Source: Pikeienuella litoralis (GTDB lineage Bacteria; Pseudomonadota; Alphaproteobacteria; Rhodobacterales; Rhodobacteraceae). From it: a stretch of 64,000 nucleotides of DNA. The stretch lies in contig NZ_JBBHER010000004.1 of the NCBI RefSeq assembly GCF_037646705.1, forward strand, positions 310,001 through 374,000, in the 5' to 3' direction. The translations under genes were made by a program, and so were the position numbers. Below are positions 24,246-32,657 of the stretch, piece by piece (position 1 is the first letter of the stretch; every line of letters begins with the position of its first letter). The notes below the pieces were generated by a model, which saw only the letters and a program-made list of their open reading frames with translations, did no database searches and was not told the DNA's origin.

Positions 24246-26405
24246 ATGGTCGCGCTTTTCAGGCATCTGGCGCGCGCGGCGGCGTTGGCGGCCTTCGCTT
24301 TCACGGCGGCGGCCGAAAGTCCGGGCGCCCCTTCCGAGGCGGCCGAACCGGTGGCTCTGGTCGCCGATGAGATCACCTTCGACGAGACGACCGGCGTCCT
24401 GACGGCGAAAGGCGCGGTTGAAGTCTTTCAGGAGGGGCGGACGCTGACCGCTTCCGCGATCCGGTACGACAGCCGCTCCGAACGCATCGCCGCGACGGGC
24501 CCGATCACGCTCCGGACGCCGGAAGGGGAGACCGTGTACGCCGATGGCGCCGAGCTTGACGCCGGGCTTCGCAACGGCCTGGTTCAGGGCGCGCGCTCGG
24601 TCATCGCCGGCGGCGGCAAGATCGCGGCGGCGGAGGCCGAGCGGATCGACGACCGCTACAACGTGCTGACAAAGGCCGTGTTCAGCCCCTGCGAGGTCTG
24701 CGCCCAACACCCCGTCCCGCTCTGGCGGATCAGGGCGGAGAGAATCGTGCACGATCAGAAGGATCGGGTGATCCACTACAAGGACGCCTATTTTGACGTT
24801 GTCGGCGTTCCGGTCGGCTTCCTGCCCTATTTCCGGCATCCCTCGCCGGAGGTGAAACGCGCGACCGGGTTTCTGGCGCCGACGCTGGGGCGCGACCGGG
24901 CCTACGGGGTCGGAGTCAAAACGCCCTATTTCATCGTGCTCGACGATTATTCCGATCTCACGCTGACCCCCTTCATCGCCAGCAAGGACGGCGCGATTCT
25001 GGAGACGGAATATCGCCGCCGGTTCGCGCGCGGCTTCGTCGATCTCGATCTGAACTTCGGAGTCACCGATTACGGCGATGACGGGCGCGGCGCGCGCGCG
25101 CGCGTCGGCGGCTTCGGAGCGGGACGCTATATGCTGGCGGATGGCGTCCAGGCCGGGTTCGATCTCGCTTTCGCGACGGACGACCCCTTCTTGCGCCGCT
25201 ACGACTTCACCGAAGACGACCGGCTGACGACGCAGGCGTTCATACGCGCCTATGACGGGCGAAACCGCGCCTCGGTCGGCGCCGCCTTCATCCAGAGCCT
25301 TCGCGACGACGAGCCGCAAGGCGAGATTCCGCTGGCGCTGCCGGAGGTTTCGCTCCGCCATGTCTGGGACGCGCCGCTGATCGGCGGCGAGTTCGGGCTC
25401 GGCTTCGACAGCGTCGGATTGGTGCGCGATGACGGGCGCGATGTCGGCCGGGTCTCGCTCGGCGCGGACTGGTCGCGCCAGCACATCCTCGACAGCGGGC
25501 TCGTGCTCCGCGGATTCGCCGACGCGCAGGCGGATTTCTACCGGATCGCCGACGATCCCGCCTTCGACAGCGACGCCGCCCGATTCGTTCCCCGGGTCGG
25601 CGTCGAGGCGCGCGCGCCCTTCGCCCGCACCGACGCGAAGGGCGCCGTTCATGTGCTGGAGCCGATCCTTCAGTTCAACGTCGCGCCCAATGTGAAAGAC
25701 GCCGACATCCCGAACGAAGACAGCGTGCTGGTCGAGTTCGACGAGATGAATCTGTTCGAGACCGACCGCTTCCCCGGCTTCGACCGGGTCGAAACCGGGG
25801 CCAACGTCACCATCGGCGGGCGTTACGAGATGATCAACGACGGCGGCCTCGGCTTTCGCGCGTCCGGCGGGCGCGTGTTCAGGCTTGACGACATGCTGGA
25901 TTTTCCGAGCGAGTCCGGGCTCGACGGCCATGCCTCCGATTATGTGGGCGCGGCTTCGGTCGGCTACGCGGACTGGCTGGAGTTCGGCGGCCGCTGGCGG
26001 CTTTCGAACAATTTCGCCATCAACCGCGCCGAGGCCGGCGGACGGCTCGACTACGCCCCGTTTTCGCTCTACGGATATTACCTCTTCGTCGAGGCGGACC
26101 CGGCCGAAGACTCCCCGACCGACCGCTCGGAGATCAGCCTCGGCGGCGCGCTGGCGCTCGATCGCAACTGGACTGTCGGCGGCGACGCGCGGCGGGACCT
26201 GAACGCGGATAGATTCAGCTCCGCAGGCGCGGTATTGTCCTATGAAGATGAATGCGCCGGACTCGACTTCTATCTGCGCCGCAGATTCACCGAATCGGAC
26301 AGCGCGCCGAGAGGAACCAGTTTCGGCGTGCGTGTGCGGCTCTTCGGGGCTGGCGGCGGCGATCAGACAAAAGCGTCGGGCCAATGCGCCTATGGCGCGC
26401 AATGA
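24246..26405 (+). CDS. lptD: LPS-assembly protein LptD
   Basis: Outer-membrane beta-barrel that inserts lipopolysaccharide into the outer leaflet with LptE. 719 residues: signal peptide (about 1-23), OstA-like beta-jellyroll (LVADEITFDETTGVLTAKG to about 140), then the barrel, with DAYFDVVGVPVGFLPYFRHP. Cysteines at 149 and 152 (CEVC) and at 670 and 714 are candidates for the interdomain disulfides LptD needs. AAGGAG precedes the ATG. First gene of lptD-surA-pdxA-rsmA; its stop overlaps the surA start (ATGA), the same gene order as in E. coli. Confidence 0.94.
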   Translation: MVALFRHLARAAALAAFAFTAAAESPGAPSEAAEPVALVADEITFDETTGVLTAKGAVEVFQEGRTLTASAIRYDSRSERIAATGPITLRTPEGETVYADGAELDAGLRNGLVQGARSVIAGGGKIAAAEAERIDDRYNVLTKAVFSPCEVCAQHPVPLWRIRAERIVHDQKDRVIHYKDAYFDVVGVPVGFLPYFRHPSPEVKRATGFLAPTLGRDRAYGVGVKTPYFIVLDDYSDLTLTPFIASKDGAILETEYRRRFARGFVDLDLNFGVTDYGDDGRGARARVGGFGAGRYMLADGVQAGFDLAFATDDPFLRRYDFTEDDRLTTQAFIRAYDGRNRASVGAAFIQSLRDDEPQGEIPLALPEVSLRHVWDAPLIGGEFGLGFDSVGLVRDDGRDVGRVSLGADWSRQHILDSGLVLRGFADAQADFYRIADDPAFDSDAARFVPRVGVEARAPFARTDAKGAVHVLEPILQFNVAPNVKDADIPNEDSVLVEFDEMNLFETDRFPGFDRVETGANVTIGGRYEMINDGGLGFRASGGRVFRLDDMLDFPSESGLDGHASDYVGAASVGYADWLEFGGRWRLSNNFAINRAEAGGRLDYAPFSLYGYYLFVEADPAEDSPTDRSEISLGGALALDRNWTVGGDARRDLNADRFSSAGAVLSYEDECAGLDFYLRRRFTESDSAPRGTSFGVRVRLFGAGGGDQTKASGQCAYGAQ

Positions 26406-27637
26406 ATGGGAACCTCATGACCATGCTGTCCACCATACGGCGAACGGCCGCCGGAGTCCTTGCGGCGCTGCTCTTCGCCGCCGTCGCGGCGGCGCAGACC
26501 GCGTTCGCGCCCGCCGTGGTCGTGAATGACGACGTCATCACCTATTATGACGTCGAGCAACGCGCCAAACTTCTGCAGCTGAACGGCGCGCCTCCCGGCC
26601 CGGAATTGAACAACGCCGCGCTGGATCAGCTGATCGACGACCGGCTCCGGGCGCAGGCCGGCGCGAGGTTCAAGCAGACCGCCGATCCCGAAGAAATGAA
26701 CGCCGCCGTGGCGGAGTTCGCGCAGCGCGCCGGCGTCGATCCGGCCACCTTCCTCGCCAAGATCAAACAGGCGGGCATCGACCGCGCCGCGCTCGACACC
26801 CTGCTTTCGTCGCAGATCGTCTGGCGCGAGCTGGTGAACGGGCGCTTCGGCTCGCGCGCGACGCCTTCCGAGGTCGAACTCGATCAGGAGATCGCGCTCG
26901 CCGCCTCCAGTCAGACAAGATCCTATCGGATTTCCGAGATCGCGCTGCCGGCGGGGCGCGGACAGGAGGCGGAGGCGCGCGCGACGATCGAACGCATCCT
27001 GGCCGAACTGCGCCGCGGAACCGATTTCGCCAAGCTCGCCAGGCGCTTCAGCCGGACGCCGTCGGCCAAGAATGGCGGGGACGTCGGCTGGGTGCCTGAG
27101 ACCATGCTGCCGCCGGAGCTCGCGCAGATCATCGCCCAGACGCCGCCGGGCGGCGTCACCCCTCCTTTCGCGACGCCCGGGGGCGTCTCGATCTACCGCG
27201 TCGCGGACAGCCGTGACGAAACGCCCCCCTGGGCGCGGGAGAGCCAGGTTTCATTGCGTCGGATCAGCGTGCCGATCGCAGGCGACGCCGCCGCCGCCGA
27301 GACGAAAGCCGCGGCGTTGAAAGCTGAAACCGATGGGTGCGCCTCGCTCCCCGACCTCGCGGGCGAGGCCACTGTCGAGTCGATCGACCGGACGCCGCTG
27401 AACGCCCTGCCCGCGCCGGTGCGCGATGCGGTGCAGCTGCTGCAGACGGGGCAGACGTCGGGCCCCGTGCGCGCGGAAAACAGCGTCGACATCTATGTCG
27501 TTTGCGAACGTGTCGGCGGCGTCGACGAGCAGACCCGCGCCCAGCTTCGCGACCAGATCCGCTCTCGGCGCCTGAATCGCCTCGCCGACGGCTATCTTCA
27601 GGAACTGAGGCGTGAAGCCGTGATCGAGCGGCGCTGA
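26402..27637 (+). CDS. surA: SurA-like periplasmic peptidyl-prolyl isomerase/chaperone
   Basis: Periplasmic chaperone for outer-membrane proteins such as LptD. About 411 residues: signal peptide around residues 10-35 (RRTAAGVLAALLFAAVAAAQ), SurA N-terminal domain with VVVNDDVITYYDVEQRAKLL, one clear parvulin domain (SYRISEIALPAGRGQ to GVSIYRVADSR, with AKNGGDVGWV), then a degenerate second one. The ATG at 26402 overlaps the lptD stop; ATGs at 26417 and 26423 are alternatives closer to the signal peptide. It ends immediately before pdxA (TGAATG). Confidence 0.92.
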   Translation: MNGNLMTMLSTIRRTAAGVLAALLFAAVAAAQTAFAPAVVVNDDVITYYDVEQRAKLLQLNGAPPGPELNNAALDQLIDDRLRAQAGARFKQTADPEEMNAAVAEFAQRAGVDPATFLAKIKQAGIDRAALDTLLSSQIVWRELVNGRFGSRATPSEVELDQEIALAASSQTRSYRISEIALPAGRGQEAEARATIERILAELRRGTDFAKLARRFSRTPSAKNGGDVGWVPETMLPPELAQIIAQTPPGGVTPPFATPGGVSIYRVADSRDETPPWARESQVSLRRISVPIAGDAAAAETKAAALKAETDGCASLPDLAGEATVESIDRTPLNALPAPVRDAVQLLQTGQTSGPVRAENSVDIYVVCERVGGVDEQTRAQLRDQIRSRRLNRLADGYLQELRREAVIERR

Positions 27638-28609
27638 ATGCGCCCGCTCGCCGTCACCATGGGCGACCCCGCCGGGATCGGCGGGGAGGTGCTCGTGAAG
27701 GCGTGGCGCGCCGGCGCGCTCGACGGCGCGGCGTTTTTCGCGATCGACGACCCCGCCCGCCTGCGCGCGCTCGGCGCCGACGTGGCCGAGATCGGCGCGC
27801 CGGAGGATGTCGGCGCGCTCCCGCGCGGCGCCCTCCCCGTCTTGCCTGAACCGCTTTCCGCCCCGCCCCGCCCCGGCGCGCCCGCCCCCGAGAACGCGGG
27901 CGCGGTGGTTCGCTCGATCGAGCGCGCCGCCCGGCTGGCTCTCGAGGGGAGAGCCGGCGCGGTGGTGACGGCGCCGATCAACAAGAAGGCGCTCCATGAC
28001 GACGCCGCCTTCGCCTATCCGGGCCACACCGAGTTTCTGGCGGCTCTCTCCGGCGCGCCGCTCCCGGTGATGATGCTGACGGCGCCGGGCCTTCGGGTGG
28101 TTCCGGTCACCATCCACATTCCACTTTCGGAGGCGCCGAAACGCCTCACCCGGTCATTGATCGAAGAGACCGGCGCCATTCTCGCCGCCGCGCTGACGCG
28201 CGACTTTGGCGTCGAGCGGCCGCGAATCGCGGTCGCCGGACTGAACCCACACGCCGGCGAAGGCGGCGCGATGGGCGCTGAGGACGCCGAGATCATCGCG
28301 CCCGCCATCGCCGCGCTTCGCGCCGGAGGGATCGACGCGTTCGGCCCGCTTCCCGCCGACACCATGTTTCACGAAGCCGCGCGCGCCCGATACGACGCCG
28401 CGCTCTGCATGTATCATGACCAGGCGCTGATCCCGGTGAAGATGCTGGATTTCGCGCGGGGCGTGAACGTGACGCTCGGCCTGCCGTTCATCCGCACCTC
28501 GCCCGATCACGGCACCGCCTACGACATCGCGGGCTCCGGCCGCGCGGACCCGACCAGCATGATCGAAGCGATGAAACTGGCGGCGACCATGGCCGCGCGG
28601 CGCCGATGA
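27638..28609 (+). CDS. pdxA: 4-hydroxythreonine-4-phosphate dehydrogenase
   Basis: NAD-dependent enzyme of pyridoxal phosphate synthesis that oxidises 4-phosphohydroxy-L-threonine. 323 residues with TMGDPAGIGGE at the N-terminus, the first metal His in DDAAFAYPGHTEFLA, the second in HDQALIPVKM and the third in RTSPDHGTAYDIAG. Starts directly after the surA stop and overlaps the rsmA start by four bases (ATGA). Confidence 0.95.
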   Translation: MRPLAVTMGDPAGIGGEVLVKAWRAGALDGAAFFAIDDPARLRALGADVAEIGAPEDVGALPRGALPVLPEPLSAPPRPGAPAPENAGAVVRSIERAARLALEGRAGAVVTAPINKKALHDDAAFAYPGHTEFLAALSGAPLPVMMLTAPGLRVVPVTIHIPLSEAPKRLTRSLIEETGAILAAALTRDFGVERPRIAVAGLNPHAGEGGAMGAEDAEIIAPAIAALRAGGIDAFGPLPADTMFHEAARARYDAALCMYHDQALIPVKMLDFARGVNVTLGLPFIRTSPDHGTAYDIAGSGRADPTSMIEAMKLAATMAARRR

Positions 28610-29481
28610 CCGACGCCCTGAGCGCGGACGGATTGCCGCCGCTCCGCGAGGTGATCGCCCGGCATGGACTCTCGGCGAAGAAATCGCTCGGGCAGAACTT
28701 CCTGATGGACCTCAACCTGACCGGGCGGATCGCCCGCGCCGGCGCGCCGCTCGCGGAGACGGACGTGGTCGAAATCGGCCCCGGCCCCGGCGGCCTGACC
28801 CGCGCGCTCCTGATGAACGGCGCGCGCCGCGTGATCGCCATCGAGCGCGACCGGCGCTGTCTCGCCGCGCTCGAGGAGATCGCGGCCCGCTGGCCGGGGC
28901 GACTCACGGTGATCGAGGGCGACGCCATGAAGATCGACCCGCGCCCGCTTCTCACGAGCCCCGCGCAGGTCATCGCCAATCTTCCCTATAATGTCGGCAC
29001 CGCGCTTTTCACCAACTGGATGAGCGACGACGTCTGGCCGCCATGGTGGACGCGGCTGACGCTGATGTTTCAAAAGGAGGTCGCCGAGCGGATCGCCGCC
29101 GCGCCCGGGGAGAAGGCCTATGGCCGGCTCGCCGTGCTGGCGCAATGGCGCGCGGCGGCGCGGATCGTGTTCGAGGTCTCGCCCCGCGCCTTCACACCGG
29201 CGCCGAAGGTCACGTCCGCGGTGGTGACCGTGACCCCGGGCGCGCCGCTCTCCGGCGTCGCCCCGCAGGTGCTGGAGCGCGTCACCGCCGCCGCGTTCGG
29301 ACAGCGCCGGAAGATGCTGCGCCAGAGCCTGAAGCCGCTCGGCGAGCCTGGCCGGCTTCTCGCCGCCGCCGGGATCGACGGCGTCCGGCGGGCGGAGACG
29401 TTGACGCTCGAGGAGTTCTGCGCGCTGGCCGAAGCGCTCGATGCCGACGCCCCGGGCTCATCGGCCGCGCCCGAAGAATAA
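28606..29481 (+). CDS. rsmA: 16S rRNA (adenine1518/1519-N6)-dimethyltransferase
   Basis: KsgA-type enzyme that dimethylates two adjacent adenines in helix 45 of 16S rRNA during 30S maturation. 291 residues: KKSLGQNFLMD, the SAM-binding VVEIGPGPGGLTRALL, VIEGDAMKID and the catalytic NLPYNVGTALF, then the C-terminal helical domain with FGQRRKMLRQSL. Last gene of the lptD operon; a large GC hairpin lies beyond it, before the convergent malate synthase gene. Confidence 0.95.
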   Translation: MTDALSADGLPPLREVIARHGLSAKKSLGQNFLMDLNLTGRIARAGAPLAETDVVEIGPGPGGLTRALLMNGARRVIAIERDRRCLAALEEIAARWPGRLTVIEGDAMKIDPRPLLTSPAQVIANLPYNVGTALFTNWMSDDVWPPWWTRLTLMFQKEVAERIAAAPGEKAYGRLAVLAQWRAAARIVFEVSPRAFTPAPKVTSAVVTVTPGAPLSGVAPQVLERVTAAAFGQRRKMLRQSLKPLGEPGRLLAAAGIDGVRRAETLTLEEFCALAEALDADAPGSSAAPEE

Positions 29482-29615
29482 CGCGCGCGGCGTCCGCCCA
29501 AGGCCCCGGCGCGCCGAGGCCTTGTCGGTCAGGCATCCGATCAACAGCCGTCAGCCCCGGAGAGCGCCGTGAGCGCGCTCGACACTGGCCCCGTCTGAAA
29601 GACGCCGGGCCCGCT

Positions 29616-29655
29616 CCGGCCCGGCCGACGCTCTTTACGCGCTCGGCCGGGCCGG
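29616..29655. terminator. 13-bp stem hairpin between convergent rsmA and glcB
   Basis: CCGGCCCGGCCGA (29616-29628) and TCGGCCGGGCCGG (29643-29655) form a perfect 13-bp stem with a 14-base loop. Flanking CTGAAAGAC and GTCTTCAG could extend the structure. It lies in the 204-base gap between convergent genes, so it probably ends transcription from both sides. Confidence 0.6.
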
Positions 29656-29685
29656 TCTTCAGTCTTGCGGCCCCGTCGGGCCCGC

Positions 29686-31836
29686 TCAGCCCGCCAGTTC
29701 GGCCTTCTTCTCCCGCCGGCGCCGATGCAGCACCGGCTCGGTGTACCCCGAAGGCTGCGCCGCTCCCTCGAAGACGAGGTCGCAAGCGGCCTTGAAGGCG
29801 ATGCCGTCATATCCGGGCGCCATCGGCTCATAGGCGCTGTCGCCGGCGTTCTGCCCGTCGACCTTGACCGCCATCCTGCGCATCGCATCCATCACGTCAT
29901 CCTTGGAGACAACGCCATGGCGCAGCCAGTTGGCGATGTGCTGCGACGAGATCCGGCAGGTCGCCCGGTCCTCCATCAGCCCGATGTCGTTGATGTCGGG
30001 CACCTTGGAGCAGCCGACGCCCTGATCGATCCAGCGCACGACATAGCCGAGAATGCCCTGCGCGTTGTTCTCGATCTCGGCCGCGATCTCATCCGGCGCC
30101 CAGTTCCGCCCCTTGGCGACCGGAATCGTGAGCAGATCCTTCAGCTTCGCGCGCCGGCCGCCAGCCGCGATCTCCCGCTGGCGCGCCAGAACGTCGACCT
30201 TGTGATAATGCGTGGCGTGCAGCACCGCGGCGGTCGGCGACGGCACCCAGGCGCAGTTGGCGCCCGCCTTCGGATGGCCGATCTTCTCCTTGAGCATCGC
30301 CGCCATCAGGTCCGGGGCCGCCCACATTCCCTTGCCGATCTGCGCCTTCCCCGTGAGCCCGCAGGCGAGCCCGATATCGACGTTCCAATCCTCGTAGGCC
30401 GAGATCCAGGGCTGCGCCTTCATGTCGGCCTTGCGCACCATCGCGCCGGCCTCCATCGAGGTGTGGATCTCGTCTCCGGTCCGGTCGAGGAAGCCGGTGT
30501 TGATGAAACAGACCCGCGATTTCGCGGCGCGGATGCATTCCTTGAGGTTCACGGTCGTGCGCCGCTCCTCATCCATGATCCCGATCTTCACCGTGTTGCG
30601 CGGCAGGCCGAGCGTCGACTCGACATGGGTGAAGACCGCGTCGGTGAACGCAACCTCGTCCGGCCCGTGCATCTTCGGCTTCACGACATAGACGGAGCCG
30701 GCGGCGCTGTTCGCCCGCGCGCCGCGCAGGTCATGCATCGCGCAGAGGACGGTGATCATCGAATCCATCAGGCCTTCGAACGCTTCCGCGCCGTCGCGAT
30801 CGAGAATCGCGGGGTTGGTCATCAGATGCCCGACATTCCGCACCAACATCAGGGACCGGCCCTTGAGCGCCAGCTCGCCGCCGTCCGGCCTGGTGTAGAT
30901 CCTGTCGGGCGCCATCCGGCGGGTGAAGGTCTGGCCGCCCTTGGTCACGTCCTCCACAAGGTCGCCCCGGTTGAGGCCGAGCCAGTTGCCGTAGGCGAGC
31001 GCCTTGTCCTCGGCGTCCACCGCCGCGATGGAATCCTCGCAATCCATGATCGTGGAGATCGCGGCCTCCAGCAGCACATCGGCGACGCCGGCGGGGTCGT
31101 CCTTGCCGATAGCGTGGTCGCGCTTGATGGAGATCTCGATATGCAGGCCGTTGTTCCGCAGAAGAACGGCGCTCGGCGTCCCTTCCCCGACATAGCCGGC
31201 GAACTGCGCGGGATCCGCCAACTCCACCTCGCGCGCCCCCGCCGCGACCTTGAGGCGGCCGTCCGCGACCCGATATTCCGTGGCGTCCGCGTGCGACGCG
31301 CCCGCGAGCGGCGCGACCTCGTCGAGGAAGTTCTTCGCCCACGCGACCACGCGCGCGCCCCGCGCGGGATCATACCCGCCGCCGGTCGGGGCGTCGCCCA
31401 TCGCGTCGGTGCCGTAGAGCGCGTCATAAAGCGAGCCCCAGCGCGCGTTTGCGGCGTTCAGCGCATAGCGCGCGTTCATCACCGGCACGACGAGCTGCGC
31501 GCCCGGGATCGTCGCGATCTCCGGGTCCACATTGCTGGTCTCGATGGCGAAATCATCGCCTTCTTCGAGAAGGTATCCGATCTCCTTCAGGAATTCGGTA
31601 TAGGTTGCGGTGTCCGCGTCCGGGTTGGCGCGATGCCATTCATCGATCTTGCCCTGCAATTCCTCCCGGCGCGCAAGAAGCGCCCGGTTGCGCGGGCCGA
31701 ACTCATGGATCAGCGCGGAAAAGCCGCTCCAGAACGTCTTCGCGTCGACTCCTGACCCCGGCAGCGCGGCTTCGTCAATAAACGTGGCGAGGCGACGATC
31801 CACTTGCAGGCCTTCAATTTCAATTCTCGCGCTCAT
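29686..31836 (-). CDS. glcB: Malate synthase G
   Basis: Condenses glyoxylate and acetyl-CoA to malate (glyoxylate cycle and glyoxylate assimilation). About 716 residues, the long G isoform, with the inserted alpha/beta domain. Motifs: SIMDCEDSIAAVDAEDK-type sequence (STIMDCEDSIAAV), GIMDEERRT around KIGIMDEERRTTVNL, FINTGFLDRTGDEIHTSMEAG, and the catalytic Asp region CSKVPDINDIGLMEDRATCR. ATGs at 31842 and 31836 both fit; I use 31836. No isocitrate lyase is visible here. The matAB operon and this gene both feed or use acetyl-CoA, but they are not linked in one transcript. Confidence 0.94.
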   Translation of the reverse strand: MSARIEIEGLQVDRRLATFIDEAALPGSGVDAKTFWSGFSALIHEFGPRNRALLARREELQGKIDEWHRANPDADTATYTEFLKEIGYLLEEGDDFAIETSNVDPEIATIPGAQLVVPVMNARYALNAANARWGSLYDALYGTDAMGDAPTGGGYDPARGARVVAWAKNFLDEVAPLAGASHADATEYRVADGRLKVAAGAREVELADPAQFAGYVGEGTPSAVLLRNNGLHIEISIKRDHAIGKDDPAGVADVLLEAAISTIMDCEDSIAAVDAEDKALAYGNWLGLNRGDLVEDVTKGGQTFTRRMAPDRIYTRPDGGELALKGRSLMLVRNVGHLMTNPAILDRDGAEAFEGLMDSMITVLCAMHDLRGARANSAAGSVYVVKPKMHGPDEVAFTDAVFTHVESTLGLPRNTVKIGIMDEERRTTVNLKECIRAAKSRVCFINTGFLDRTGDEIHTSMEAGAMVRKADMKAQPWISAYEDWNVDIGLACGLTGKAQIGKGMWAAPDLMAAMLKEKIGHPKAGANCAWVPSPTAAVLHATHYHKVDVLARQREIAAGGRRAKLKDLLTIPVAKGRNWAPDEIAAEIENNAQGILGYVVRWIDQGVGCSKVPDINDIGLMEDRATCRISSQHIANWLRHGVVSKDDVMDAMRRMAVKVDGQNAGDSAYEPMAPGYDGIAFKAACDLVFEGAAQPSGYTEPVLHRRRREKKAELAG

Positions 31837-31936
31837 CTTCATCCCATTTCTGTCAAGTCGGCTGAGGGAGCGGATACAGGGATGATGGAGCGGAATCAAT
31901 CCATCTGTTTCCTATCGGAAACACGCCGATCATTGA

Positions 31937-32494
31937 TCACGCGATGAGACCGCGCGTCAGGATCCAGGTTCCGAGCCCGATCAGCGCGACGCCGCCGGCG
32001 CCCTCGGCGCGCGGCGCGAAGCTCGGCCCGAGCCGCCGCCCGATGACGCCGGCCGCCATCACCGCGCCCGCCGCCATGCCGAACGTGGCGGCGCCGATCG
32101 CCAGCGCCACCGGAGCGATCGGGACCGACAGCAGCGCGAGCGAGGCGCCAACCGCCATCGCGTCCACGCTCGAGCCGAAAGCGGCGAAGACGAGGGCCGC
32201 GAGCCCCACCCTTTCGCGCCGCTCTTCGCCGCCGCCAAGAAGCATCCTGCCGCCGACAAGACCGAGAAGCGCGAAGGCGATCCAGTGATCGAACGCGGCG
32301 AACGCGGCGCCGAGATTCCGACCAAGCGCCCATCCCGCCACCGCCAGCCCCGCCTCGATCACGCCGAACAGGAGCCCGATCCGCAGCGCTATCGCCCAGC
32401 GAGGCCGCGCCAGAGCCGCGCCGCGCCCGAGCGCCGCGATCATCGCATCGACGGATAGACCGAGCGCAAGAAAGACGATGGCGGGCGAGGACAT
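31937..32494 (-). CDS. mntP: MntP-family manganese efflux pump
   Basis: A 185-residue integral membrane protein with six hydrophobic segments in two symmetric halves, each carrying the family motif SVDAM: LGLSVDAMIAALGRGA near residue 12 and FGSSVDAMAVGASLA near residue 105. The Asp residues line the Mn2+ path in this family. The ATG at 32494 has GGAGAAG upstream; a TTG at 32518 is less likely. It is divergent from pepN across an AT-rich gap. No yybP-ykoY riboswitch is evident in the short leader, so control is probably by a DNA-binding regulator. Confidence 0.88.
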   Translation of the reverse strand: MSSPAIVFLALGLSVDAMIAALGRGAALARPRWAIALRIGLLFGVIEAGLAVAGWALGRNLGAAFAAFDHWIAFALLGLVGGRMLLGGGEERRERVGLAALVFAAFGSSVDAMAVGASLALLSVPIAPVALAIGAATFGMAAGAVMAAGVIGRRLGPSFAPRAEGAGGVALIGLGTWILTRGLIA

Positions 32495-32552
32495 GGCGGC
32501 TTCTCCACGGCGGAACAAGCCGGCATATGGATCGGTCTGATGTTTTAGTCAA

Positions 32553-32560
32553 TGATATCA
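32553..32560. promoter_or_regulatory. TGATATCA palindrome in the AT-rich mntP/pepN gap
   Basis: The 163-base gap between the mntP and pepN starts contains an AT-rich core (about 32540-32578) with a perfect 8-bp palindrome TGATATCA. Toward mntP, TTGACT followed 17 bases later by CATATG gives a weak promoter-like arrangement. The palindrome could be a metal-regulator site; it does not match a motif I can name. Confidence 0.35.
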
Positions 32561-32657
32561 ATATGTTAATGATTATGCGACGCAGATGCAACTGGCGGCG
32601 CTTGAACGCGCGCCCGCCGGAGCGGTAGTGTCGGCGCATTCAGAAAAGGATGCCAAG

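Noticed and set aside
24180..26402. 740-codon open frame antisense to lptD
   Set aside because: Shadow of lptD; no start signal or domain.
29665..31755. 696-codon open frame antisense to glcB
   Set aside because: Shadow of a well-identified malate synthase.
32495..32585. Possible yybP-ykoY manganese riboswitch before mntP
   Set aside because: The leader is under 100 bases and I see no paired conserved loops of that riboswitch.
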